A DNA stretch of 64,000 nucleotides from positions 372,001 through 436,000 of the forward strand of contig NZ_SNXS01000002.1 of the NCBI RefSeq assembly GCF_004362525.1, written 5' to 3'. Each line of letters begins with the position of its first letter. The first letter of the stretch is position 1. Both the position numbers and the translations under genes were made by a program. The DNA comes from Roseateles toxinivorans (GTDB lineage Bacteria; Pseudomonadota; Gammaproteobacteria; Burkholderiales; Burkholderiaceae_C). Positions 35,993-44,394 of the stretch are shown here, in pieces. A model generated the notes under the pieces. The model was not told the origin of the DNA, searched no databases, and worked only from the letters and a program-made list of their open reading frames with translations.

Positions 35993-38892
35993 GGTGGGCC
36001 TTCGCGACCCGGTTCCAACGGCTGATGGCCGGTGGTCTCGGCCTGCTCATCTCTCTGCAGACCGGCCACAGCCTGGCGGCAGCGGCGGATCCGGCGGCCA
36101 CCGTGGTGGCACTGAGCAAGCTCAGCGAACTGCGTGTATCGCGCACGGTCTTCGACTATGTGTTCAGGGTTACGGTCAAGAACGGGCCAGCGGCGCAGAC
36201 CGATGTCCGTGCCTATGTGGAGGGCGCCGGCACTGGCACCACCGTCATCGACGGCAATGTGCTGGTGGGCAATCTGGCGGCGGGTGCAAGCGCCACCCCG
36301 CCAGACACCATCACCCTCAGGCACGACCGCAATGTCGCCTTCAACCCGGCCGCCCTGCGCTGGCGCGTCGAGGGCACGCTGCCGCTGGAGCTGCAGCCGC
36401 TGATCGTCAAGCCGACGCCCCCGGAGCAGCATGTGCAGCTCTCGTCTGGCCTCACGGTGGCCAAGGCACAGCTGCTGGTGGTGGTGCGCGAAAGCCTGAA
36501 TGCCTCCGGCGCATCGGCGCTGTTCGCCAGCCTCGGCGCCCGGGTGGTCGGCCATATCCCCGAGGCCTACACCTATCAGCTGGAATTCGACGGCGTCTCC
36601 GATGAGGCGGCCCTGACTCAGGCGAAGGCGACCTTGACAGCGCACCCCGGCGTGTTGAACGTGTCCTTCAACACCATCGCGCGGTCCAGCTCAACGGAGT
36701 GGCTGCCCAAGGGCGGGCGCTATGCCGACCAGGCCTGGGCACTGCAGAAGATCAAGAGCGAGGACGCCTGGCAGGAGGTGAACCGCCACACCCGACTAGG
36801 GAGGGTTACGAAGAAGTCCAAGATCGGCATCATCGACTCGGGCTTCATCAGCGACCACGAGGACATCCGCTTTGCCGCGATTTACGGGCCGGCCGGTGAA
36901 CAGGCCACGGAGGCTGGGCTGCCGCCTCCGATATCGGAAGAGTCCAAATCCAATCTGGATACCTACGCAGTCGCGTGGATGAGGCTGCACCACGGCATGA
37001 ATGTGGCCGGCATCATTGGTGCGCATGGCCGCAACGAAACTGGTATAGCCGGCGTGGCTTGGCAAGTCGATGCCCCGATCTACGCCGCGCGCAGCGATTT
37101 CACCGAAATGTCGATCCTGACCCACATCGCGCGCCTGGCCAAGCAGGGGGTCAAGGTCATCAACATCAGCATGGGTCCGTCTTTCAGCAAGGACTCCTCG
37201 GCTTCTACCAAGATGGCCGCGAGCGCGAGCTCGGCCGTCACCTTTGGCAATCTGGTTCAGCGACTGGCCGCCCGGCATGACTTTCTGGTTGTCACATCCG
37301 CTGGCAACGACCAAGACCATGCCGCCGCCAACAGCTTCTTCGGCCACCTGTTTCTCCCCGAGTGGGCGAACTATGCGGCTTACGAGATGGCACGCAGCCG
37401 GGTGCTGGTCGTAGGTGCTGTCGCCCCCGGCAGCCCATTCAAGGACGATGGCTTCGCCGAGGCCTACTCGAACTTCGGCCCGGGTGTGGTCGAACTGCTG
37501 GCGCCGGGTGGTGGCAGTTGGTGCCGCTCGAAGGAAGTGTCGGATCCGCCTGGCTATCACTATCAACATCCCGGTTGGGCGGGATTCCATTGCACCGTGG
37601 AGAGCCCGATGACCCCGACGCGTCGCGGCATCGTCGGCTTGGGTGCAGCCCAGGGCCGCACCACCACCTTTCATGGCACTTCGCAGGCGGCTCCCCATGT
37701 CACGGGCGCGGCGGCACTGGCCTGGTTCCTGAATCCCGAGCTGAGCGCCGCCCAGGTCAAGCAGCTGCTGATAGGCTCATCCACCGAGCCGGTGAAGCGT
37801 GCCAACGGCGAAAGCTATCCGCAGCTGAACCTGCTCAAGGTGGTGACCCAGGCCATCGCCACCACCGGCACAGCGCCCCCGCCCGCGGCCGTCACGTCAT
37901 CGACCATCATCACCTCCGTGCAATGTCGCGATGCAAGCAGCGGCGGCATGCTGGCCGAGGTGCCCCTCCAGATCACGCCCTCCACTGCCCCGCAGAACAA
38001 TGTCGGCGCGCCGCAGTTGTTCACCGATGCGAACGGTGTCCATGTGGTCGATCTGGCCCACGAGTTGCTCACTACCTACGCGACCGATGTGTTCATGCTG
38101 CGCCTGGGTGCGACTCCGCGCAGCCGGGCCTATGTGCGCGCGTTCCGCTTCCCGCTGCAGACCGTCCAGAATATACGCAACCTGAACGTCACCTTCTGGG
38201 CCGGTGAGGCCAGCGATTGCAGCGGGATGGAGTCGCCGGTGGAGGTCGACATCAGCGGCTCGGGCCTGAGCATCGATCCGCCGAGCCGGCTCAATGACAC
38301 CGGCGTTGGCGCCGACCAATGCTACCGGGCCAACAACGACGGGCTCGAAAGCTGCGTCAGCGCCGCAGCGCTGGCCTTGAGCCCGCGGCAAGACGGCATG
38401 GTCGGCCGCGATGCCGGCCTCAACGACGCCGCCGACGGCAGGCTGGGATTCTCGTTCAGCGAAGTCCCCGGCCATGCGCGCACCGAATGTGTCAATGACA
38501 AGGTCACCGGCCTGATGTGGGAGGGCAAGCCCAGTGACGGCGGCAGCCGTGATGCGGCCCTTCAATATTCCAATTACGACGATGGCCGACCTGGCGATGC
38601 CAGCGCCTATGTGGCGGCCGTCAATGCCGAGGGCCTGTGTGGCTACAGCGACTGGCGCCTGCCGGATGTCGACGAGTTGCTTGGGCTGATCGATTATGGT
38701 GCCGCCATCGCCGGCCGCTTCATCGACCGCGACTGGTTCCCCAACACCATGGAGAGCCTGTACTGGACGTCGCGCCGCGCGGCGGGGCAGGAGCAGCAGC
38801 AGGCCTGGATGGTGCCCTTCTCCCGCGGGTGGACCGCCTACGTCGACGCCGGCGCACAGTTCCATGTGCGCCTGGTGCGAGGCAACCGTTGA
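35989..38892 (+). CDS. S8 family serine peptidase with C-terminal DUF1566 domain
   Basis: 967 residues. Signal peptide (about 1-32), a propeptide-like region to about 245, then a subtilisin domain with the triad Asp283 (IIDSGF), His335 (HHGMNVAGI) and Ser565 (FHGTSQAAPHVTG), all intact. A beta-rich linker (about 640-790) is followed by a DUF1566/Lcl-C domain (about 815-965; KVTGLMWEGK, GYSDWRLPDVDELLGLIDY, YWTSRR), which is found in secreted proteins and may bind surface partners. The gene is translationally coupled to the PEP-CTERM gene. A secreted protease acting on or with that protein is an inference. Confidence 0.92.
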   Translation: MRWAFATRFQRLMAGGLGLLISLQTGHSLAAAADPAATVVALSKLSELRVSRTVFDYVFRVTVKNGPAAQTDVRAYVEGAGTGTTVIDGNVLVGNLAAGASATPPDTITLRHDRNVAFNPAALRWRVEGTLPLELQPLIVKPTPPEQHVQLSSGLTVAKAQLLVVVRESLNASGASALFASLGARVVGHIPEAYTYQLEFDGVSDEAALTQAKATLTAHPGVLNVSFNTIARSSSTEWLPKGGRYADQAWALQKIKSEDAWQEVNRHTRLGRVTKKSKIGIIDSGFISDHEDIRFAAIYGPAGEQATEAGLPPPISEESKSNLDTYAVAWMRLHHGMNVAGIIGAHGRNETGIAGVAWQVDAPIYAARSDFTEMSILTHIARLAKQGVKVINISMGPSFSKDSSASTKMAASASSAVTFGNLVQRLAARHDFLVVTSAGNDQDHAAANSFFGHLFLPEWANYAAYEMARSRVLVVGAVAPGSPFKDDGFAEAYSNFGPGVVELLAPGGGSWCRSKEVSDPPGYHYQHPGWAGFHCTVESPMTPTRRGIVGLGAAQGRTTTFHGTSQAAPHVTGAAALAWFLNPELSAAQVKQLLIGSSTEPVKRANGESYPQLNLLKVVTQAIATTGTAPPPAAVTSSTIITSVQCRDASSGGMLAEVPLQITPSTAPQNNVGAPQLFTDANGVHVVDLAHELLTTYATDVFMLRLGATPRSRAYVRAFRFPLQTVQNIRNLNVTFWAGEASDCSGMESPVEVDISGSGLSIDPPSRLNDTGVGADQCYRANNDGLESCVSAAALALSPRQDGMVGRDAGLNDAADGRLGFSFSEVPGHARTECVNDKVTGLMWEGKPSDGGSRDAALQYSNYDDGRPGDASAYVAAVNAEGLCGYSDWRLPDVDELLGLIDYGAAIAGRFIDRDWFPNTMESLYWTSRRAAGQEQQQAWMVPFSRGWTAYVDAGAQFHVRLVRGNR

Positions 38893-38902
38893 GATCGCTG
38901 TC

Positions 38903-39433
38903 ATGAACCAACACACCAAGCGCTTGTTCCCGGGCCGGGCGATGCCGCTGCTGAGGGGGCTGTTGTGCGCGGCCGCCGTCCTGTTCGGCGGCGCCGATGG
39001 CTGGGCGCAGTCAGCGCGCTTTCAGGTCTCGGCCGATGGCCAGGAGGTCTCCGATGTCCGCACCGCCCTGATCTGGCGGCGCTGCCCCGAGGGCATGAGC
39101 TACGCCGCCGGCGACTGCTCGGGCGCGCAGTCCTTGTTCACGCAGGACGGCGCGCTGCTGCGGGCGCAGGCGGAAGCGGCCCGCACCGGCAAGGCCTGGC
39201 GCGTGCCCAATATCAAGGAGCTGAGCAGCATCGCAGACCGCTCGCGCACCTCGCCGGCGATCGATACGGCGCTGTTTCCGGGCGCGCCGGTCGCCGAAGG
39301 AGCGCTGTGGTCGTCCACGCCCTATCTGGTGAGCCTCAACTGGGCCATGGTCATGCGGGTGCAGCAGGGCGAAATCGCCTTCCAGGACCGCTGGGCCGAC
39401 GGCGCGCTGCGTCTGGTCCGGTCCAGCCAGTAG
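38903..39433 (+). CDS. DUF1566 (Lcl C-terminal) domain secreted protein
   Basis: 176 residues. A signal peptide (about 1-36, ending WAQ) is followed directly by a single DUF1566 domain: VSDVRTALIWRRCPEGM, KAWRVPNIKELSSIADR and ALWSSTPYL. The domain resembles the C-terminal domain of the subtilase ten bases upstream, so it may be a stand-alone paralogue in the same operon. Secreted or surface exposed; function unknown. Confidence 0.85.
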   Translation: MNQHTKRLFPGRAMPLLRGLLCAAAVLFGGADGWAQSARFQVSADGQEVSDVRTALIWRRCPEGMSYAAGDCSGAQSLFTQDGALLRAQAEAARTGKAWRVPNIKELSSIADRSRTSPAIDTALFPGAPVAEGALWSSTPYLVSLNWAMVMRVQQGEIAFQDRWADGALRLVRSSQ

Positions 39434-39459
39434 CCTCGCCTTGAGGCCCAAAATCGGGA

Positions 39460-39485
39460 AATTTCGGCTGTATCGCACCGAAATT
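39460..39485. promoter_or_regulatory. Candidate operator before the M20 hydrolase gene
   Basis: Perfect eight-base inverted repeat AATTTCGG-N10-CCGAAATT, an AT-richer site 61 bases before the start. It could be the site of a dimeric regulator of the amino-acid/amide catabolic genes; no regulator gene is adjacent. Confidence 0.45.
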
Positions 39486-39546
39486 CGCTGATTCGCGTCG
39501 CGGGGCTGCCGCAACAATGAGGGCGAACTCACCTACCGAGTGCCCC

Positions 39547-40731
39547 ATGAACAGCGCCGAACCCGACATCAGCCAGCTGCAGCGCTGGCGCCATGAACTG
39601 CACCGCTTTCCCGAGACCGGCTTCAACGAGGCGCGCACGGCCGACTTCGTCACCCAGGTGCTGGAGCTGCTGGGCCTGGAGGTGCACCGCGGCATCGGCG
39701 GCACTGGCCTGGTGGCCAGCCTGACGGTGGGGGACGGGCCGGGCGTGATCGGCCTGCGCGCAGACATGGATGCGCTGGCAATGAGCGAAGACGCGCCCGG
39801 CCGCCTGCATGCCTCGCAGAACCCCGGCTGCATGCACGCCTGCGGGCACGACGGCCATATGGCCATGCTGCTGGGCGCGGCCCAGCTGCTGGTGCAGCGG
39901 CGCGACTTCAACGGCACGGTGCGCTTCATCTTCCAGCCGGCCGAGGAGCATGGGCGCGGCGCGGCGGCGATGATGGCCGACGGCCTGTTCCAGCGCTTCC
40001 CGGTCGACGAGATCTACGGCGCCCACAATATGCCCGGCATGCCGATGGGCCAGATCGCCACGCGCGCTGGAGGCATCATGGCCAGTGAGGACAACTTCGT
40101 CATCCGCATCACCGGCCGCGGGGGCCATGCGGCGCGGCCGCAGATGGCGATCGACCCGCTGGTCATAGGCGCCGAGATCGTGCTGGCGCTGCAGACCCTC
40201 GTCGCCCGCTCGGTCGATCCCGGTCAGCCGGCCGTGGTCTCCTGCACCGAGTTCATCACCGACGGCATACGCAATGCCATTCCCACCCACGTGACGATCA
40301 AGGGCGACACGCGCAGCTACGACCCCGCGGTGCAGGCGCTGCTGGAGCGGCGCATGCGCGAGCTGTGCCAGGGCATCTGCGCGGCCCATGGCGCGAGCTG
40401 CGAGTTCGAGTACACGCATGAGTTCGTGCCCACGGTGAACTGGCCGCAATGCGTGCCGGTGGCTGCGGCGGCGGCGCGCGCCGTGGTCGGCGCCGAGCGG
40501 GTGGACGATCAGGTCCAGCCGATGATGATCTCGGAGGACTTCGGCGCCTTCCTGCGCGTCGTGCCCGGCGCCTTCGTCTTCATCGGCAACGGCGAGGCCG
40601 GCAGCGCCGGCGGCGTGCCGCTGCACAACGCCGGCTACGACTTCAACGATCAGCTGCTGCCCATCGGCGCCCGCTACTTCGCCGAGCTGGCCCGCCAGCG
40701 CCTGCCTTCGTCGTCTTCATCCAGGAACTGA
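39547..40731 (+). CDS. M20 family amidohydrolase (hippurate/N-acyl-amino-acid hydrolase-like)
   Basis: 394 residues. Metal-dependent hydrolase of the M20D group, which releases amino acids from N-acyl forms. The metal-binding segment is HACGHDGH at 97-104, RADMDAL is at 71-77, and the catalytic QPAEE at 130-134; the dimerisation domain has GRGGHAARPQ. Length and order match hippurate hydrolases. The ATG at 39547 is preferred to an upstream one because the product begins just ahead of the typical WRHELHRFPETGF. The next gene begins five bases after its stop, suggesting a joint catabolic operon. Confidence 0.93.
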   Translation: MNSAEPDISQLQRWRHELHRFPETGFNEARTADFVTQVLELLGLEVHRGIGGTGLVASLTVGDGPGVIGLRADMDALAMSEDAPGRLHASQNPGCMHACGHDGHMAMLLGAAQLLVQRRDFNGTVRFIFQPAEEHGRGAAAMMADGLFQRFPVDEIYGAHNMPGMPMGQIATRAGGIMASEDNFVIRITGRGGHAARPQMAIDPLVIGAEIVLALQTLVARSVDPGQPAVVSCTEFITDGIRNAIPTHVTIKGDTRSYDPAVQALLERRMRELCQGICAAHGASCEFEYTHEFVPTVNWPQCVPVAAAAARAVVGAERVDDQVQPMMISEDFGAFLRVVPGAFVFIGNGEAGSAGGVPLHNAGYDFNDQLLPIGARYFAELARQRLPSSSSSRN

Positions 40732-40736
40732 TTCAA

Positions 40737-43181
40737 ATGCTTGTTGTTGCCAATCCCGAGGCTCGCCGAGGCCGGTACGACGCTTCGCTGCAGGCGATCA
40801 TGAACATCGAACAGGGCCAGCAGAGCCGCCGCTGGCTGGCCCGGTGGGACGGCCTCAACCCCGGCGCCACGCCGCTGTGGCGTCTGCATGGACTGGCGCA
40901 GCAGCTGGGTCTGGGCCAGGTCAGCCTGAAGGACGAATCGCGACGCTCGCCGCTGGGCAGCTTCAAGGCGCTGGGCGCGCCGGTGGCGCTGCTGCGGCTG
41001 GTGTTGCGGCAGTGGTCCGATAGCGGTTTCACGGCCGAGAGCCTGCTCGCAGGCCGCCATGCCGATGTTCTGAAAGACTATGTCGTCATCAGCGCCACCG
41101 ATGGCAATCACGGCCGGGCGCTGGCTGCGGCGGCGCGCGGCATAGGCTGCCGCTGCGTGATCGTGCTCCATGCCCAGGTCAGCGAGGAGCGTGAGTTGCC
41201 TATCGCCGCACTGGGCGCCGAGATCGTGCGCATCACCGGCAACTACGACGCCTCGGTCGAAGAGGCTGCAAGGCTGGCCGCTTTGAGGGGCTGGCAGGTC
41301 GTGTCCGACACCTCGTACGAGGGCTACGAAGACATTCCGCGCGACGTGATGCAGGGCTATGCGGTGATTGCCGACGAGTTGCTGGAAACGGCGGCCGACG
41401 ACGGCCCCTGCCCCTTCACCCATGTGTTCCTGCAGGGCGGCGTCGGTGGCTTCGCGGCCGGCATCGCCAGCTATTTCTGGGAGCGCTACGGCGCGCAGCG
41501 GCCGGCCTTCATCGTCGTCGAACCGGAGCAGGCCGACTGCCTGCTGCAAAGCACGCGCAGCGGCCGGGCGGCACGGGCCAGCGGCAGCGTCGATTCGGTG
41601 ATGGCCGGTCTGGCCTGTGGCGAGACCTCGCCGCTGGCCTGGCGTTTTCTGCAGCCCGCGGTGGACTTCTTCATGACCGTCAGCGATGCGCAGGCGGAGC
41701 AGGCAATGCGGCTGCTGGCGACCGGCGAACACGGCGACATTCCGGTGCTGGCCGGCGAGTCCGGTGTGGCCGGCTTGGCAGGCCTGCTGGCCGTGCTGGC
41801 CTCGCCCGAACAGGCGAGGCAGCTGGGTCTCGATGCGCAGTCTCGCGTGCTGCTGATCAACACCGAGGGCGCCACCGCGCCGGGCGTCTATCAGGCGCTG
41901 ACCGGCCTGTCGGCATCGGAGGTGCTGCAGGCGCAAAGCGATTGGCTGGCCCGCGAAGGTATTGCCGAGGCGTCGCTGCTGGCGCGCATTGAGGCGCATG
42001 GCCGCTCAGGCGCGACGGACAGGGGCGGCGTCTGCCGCATCGCGCTGACCGATGCCGACAGGGCGGGCCGCGATCAGCTGGTGGCCTGGATGCGTGAGCT
42101 GGGCCTGCAGGTGCAGATCGACCAGATCGGCAATATCTTCGGCACGCGGCCGGGTTTGAACCCCGGCGCCGCACCGGTGATGACCGGCTCGCACATAGAC
42201 ACCGTCGCCACCGGCGGCCGCTACGACGGCATCTACGGCGTGATGGCCGGGCTGGAGGTGGTGCGCTGGCTCAACGAGCGCAAGGTGCAGACGCAGCGGC
42301 CGCTGGTTGTGGCCGCCTTCACCAACGAGGAGGGCGTGCGCTTCATGCCGGACATGATGGGCTCGCTGGTCCATGCCGGCGGCTACCCGCTGCAGCAGGC
42401 GCTGGACACGGTGGGCACCGATGGCGCGCGCCTCGGCGACGAGCTGCAGCGCATCGGCTATGCGGGCGAGCTGCCCTGCGGCGCGATCCGGCCGCACGCC
42501 TTCATCGAGCTGCATATCGAGCAGGGCCCGGTGCTGGAGGCCGAGGGCCTGACCATCGGCGCGGTGGAGGATCTTCAAGGCATTTCCTGGCAGGAGATCA
42601 CCATCACCGGCCAGTCCAACCATGCCGGCACAACGCCTATGCGTCTGCGCCGCGATGCCGGCTATTGCGCGGCAGCGATTGCCGTGTTCGTGCGCCAGTT
42701 GGCGCAGCGCTATGGCGGCAGCCAGGTGGCCACTGTCGGTGCGATAGCTCTGCAGCCGAATCTGATCAACGTCATAGCCGCGCGGGCGACGGTGACGGTC
42801 GATCTGCGCAACACCGACGAGGCCACGCTGCAGCGTGCGGAAGGCGAGCTGGCAATCTATCTGGCCGAGCTGGCGCTGGAGCAGGAAGTGGAGATCACCG
42901 CCAAGCCGCTGGCCCGTTTCGAGCCGGTGCAGTTCGACCAGCGCCTGGTGCGCTGCATCGAGGCCTCGGCTGCCTCACGCCGGCAGCGCAGTCGCCGCAT
43001 GACCTCGGGCGCCGGCCACGACGCGCAGATGATGGCCCGCATCTGCCCGGCCGCGATGATCTTCGTGCCCAGCCAGGGCGGCATCAGCCACAACCCGCGC
43101 GAACACACGGCACCGGCCGAGCTGACGCAGGGGGCGAATGTGCTGCTCGATGTGATGCGCGGCCTGTGTGACGAAGGCTAG
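40737..43181 (+). CDS. Fused PLP-dependent diaminopropionate ammonia-lyase-like / M20 N-carbamoyl-amino-acid hydrolase-like protein
   Basis: 814 residues. Residues 1-405 are a fold type II PLP enzyme like diaminopropionate ammonia-lyase: PLP lysine K77 in SPLGSFKALG, ATDGNHGRA at 120-128, the phosphate loop GGVGGFA. Residues 425-814 are an M20 Zn-dependent hydrolase of the allantoate/N-carbamoylase type: GGVCRIALTDADRAGRDQL start, GSHIDTV with H486 and D488, FTNEEGVRF, HIEQGP and QGGISHNPREH. The two are joined in one frame with no Met codon or ribosome site in the linker (about 390-445), so this is a true fusion. The likely chemistry is deamination of a diamino acid released from an N-substituted form; substrate unknown. 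Confidence 0.88.
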   Translation: MLVVANPEARRGRYDASLQAIMNIEQGQQSRRWLARWDGLNPGATPLWRLHGLAQQLGLGQVSLKDESRRSPLGSFKALGAPVALLRLVLRQWSDSGFTAESLLAGRHADVLKDYVVISATDGNHGRALAAAARGIGCRCVIVLHAQVSEERELPIAALGAEIVRITGNYDASVEEAARLAALRGWQVVSDTSYEGYEDIPRDVMQGYAVIADELLETAADDGPCPFTHVFLQGGVGGFAAGIASYFWERYGAQRPAFIVVEPEQADCLLQSTRSGRAARASGSVDSVMAGLACGETSPLAWRFLQPAVDFFMTVSDAQAEQAMRLLATGEHGDIPVLAGESGVAGLAGLLAVLASPEQARQLGLDAQSRVLLINTEGATAPGVYQALTGLSASEVLQAQSDWLAREGIAEASLLARIEAHGRSGATDRGGVCRIALTDADRAGRDQLVAWMRELGLQVQIDQIGNIFGTRPGLNPGAAPVMTGSHIDTVATGGRYDGIYGVMAGLEVVRWLNERKVQTQRPLVVAAFTNEEGVRFMPDMMGSLVHAGGYPLQQALDTVGTDGARLGDELQRIGYAGELPCGAIRPHAFIELHIEQGPVLEAEGLTIGAVEDLQGISWQEITITGQSNHAGTTPMRLRRDAGYCAAAIAVFVRQLAQRYGGSQVATVGAIALQPNLINVIAARATVTVDLRNTDEATLQRAEGELAIYLAELALEQEVEITAKPLARFEPVQFDQRLVRCIEASAASRRQRSRRMTSGAGHDAQMMARICPAAMIFVPSQGGISHNPREHTAPAELTQGANVLLDVMRGLCDEG

Positions 43182-43752
43182 TGTTCTCGACAATCAGTGT
43201 CCTGGACGGGCAAGAAGCGCCGTGAACGGGGCGTGAGCGACGACGCAGGTCGGCGAGGCCGACCGTGCCTGCGTCGAATGTCGTCAACAGTGGCCCAGCT
43301 GCTGAGTTCACCTGGCATGACCACAAAGATCCGACGCGCGTTGCTCAGTCCCGGGCCTTTGGGCGGCTTCGCTTTGTTGCCTGATTCCGTAGAAGTTCTT
43401 CATCAGGCTGATCCGAGTCATTGGCGGCAAGCGCTCCGAGTGACTGGTACGGTCGTGATCTGATGTTCGATGGGCAGCAGCGTATGACCGCATTGCACCC
43501 GAGACCGGGTACTCAATGGGGCAACTGCCGCCGAGCCGGTCTGGATGACCGGTCCAGCCTCTGGCGAACTGGCGCTGCCGACCCGTTGCTGTCATCGGCT
43601 CAGGCACGACAAGCGAGGGCAAGGTAATTTCTATGTACGCGAGGCCGAGATCCCGAACGAACTCCACATAGCTCGCCAGGAGTTGTGCAGAGCTTCCTAA
43701 AGGGAGCGGTGCGATTAATCTCTGATCAATTCGGCGTGAACTTGCCGGCGGC
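43182..43752. other. Intergenic region without a convincing gene
   Basis: About 570 bases. Open frames here are short, lack ribosome sites and have no family-like sequence. Base composition is visibly less GC-rich than the flanks. It may be remnant sequence at the edge of an insertion. Confidence 0.5.
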
Positions 43753-44235
43753 TCAATGAACCCGCAGCACCTCAAACTGCTGTCGGATTGGAGCGACTTG
43801 TATCGACACCTCATCACCCTCGCACTTACCCAGCATGGCCCTGCCCAACGGGGCTTCGCTGCTGATGACCTGAATGAGCTGAGCGCCGCTGACCAACTTC
43901 ATGCTGCCCCCATCCGGGCCGAGAAAGAGCTGTTGCTGCTTGTCGTCTGAATCGACTAGGCAGACCAGCGCGCCGAGCTGTATGCCTTTGCTGGCGTCGT
44001 AGGGGCGCGGGCGGAATTGGCGCCAATTGGCCATCGCCCGGCGGATGGCTTCGGCGCGACGAGCTTGGCCGGTGGCCAGGTAGGCAGCTTCGAGACCCAA
44101 TGTGTCGTACTTGTTCTCGGCGACGTTTTCTTCGTGAGTCGCCGTTTCATGGGCCGCCCGAGCTGCCTGTTCGGCTTGCAGCAGGTCTTCGGCGAGCCGT
44201 TCCAGCACCTGCTGCTGCAGCAAGAATTTATCCAT
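43753..44235 (-). CDS. GreA/GreB-family transcription elongation factor-like protein
   Basis: 160 residues. An N-terminal helical hairpin (about 1-75, starting MDKFLLQQQVLERLAEDLLQAEQAA) is followed by a GreA/B C-terminal FKBP-like domain (about 85-158: IQLGALVCLVDSDDKQQQLFLGPDGGS, SSEAPLGRAMLGKCEGDEVSIQ). This is a shorter, divergent relative of GreA found beside the standard copies in many proteobacteria. Whether it rescues stalled RNA polymerase is unproven. Strand and composition differ from the flanking catabolic genes. Confidence 0.85.
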   Translation of the reverse strand: MDKFLLQQQVLERLAEDLLQAEQAARAAHETATHEENVAENKYDTLGLEAAYLATGQARRAEAIRRAMANWRQFRPRPYDASKGIQLGALVCLVDSDDKQQQLFLGPDGGSMKLVSGAQLIQVISSEAPLGRAMLGKCEGDEVSIQVAPIRQQFEVLRVH

Positions 44236-44394
44236 GATGAAAGGTAGGCATCTCGAACAAGCGGGGGGCAGACTTTGATTATGAAGGGCTCCACCAGCTT
44301 TCGACGCTTCTGTTGGCTGCAGGTTAACTTCAGCTATGGGCTCAAAGCCGCCGCCAGAGGCGCGGGGCCGAGTGTCTGGAGTTGGCCGGCACCA

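Noticed and set aside
43308-43817. 169-codon minus-strand frame in the intergenic region
   Set aside because: No ribosome site or recognisable sequence, and it overlaps the real GreA/B-like gene.
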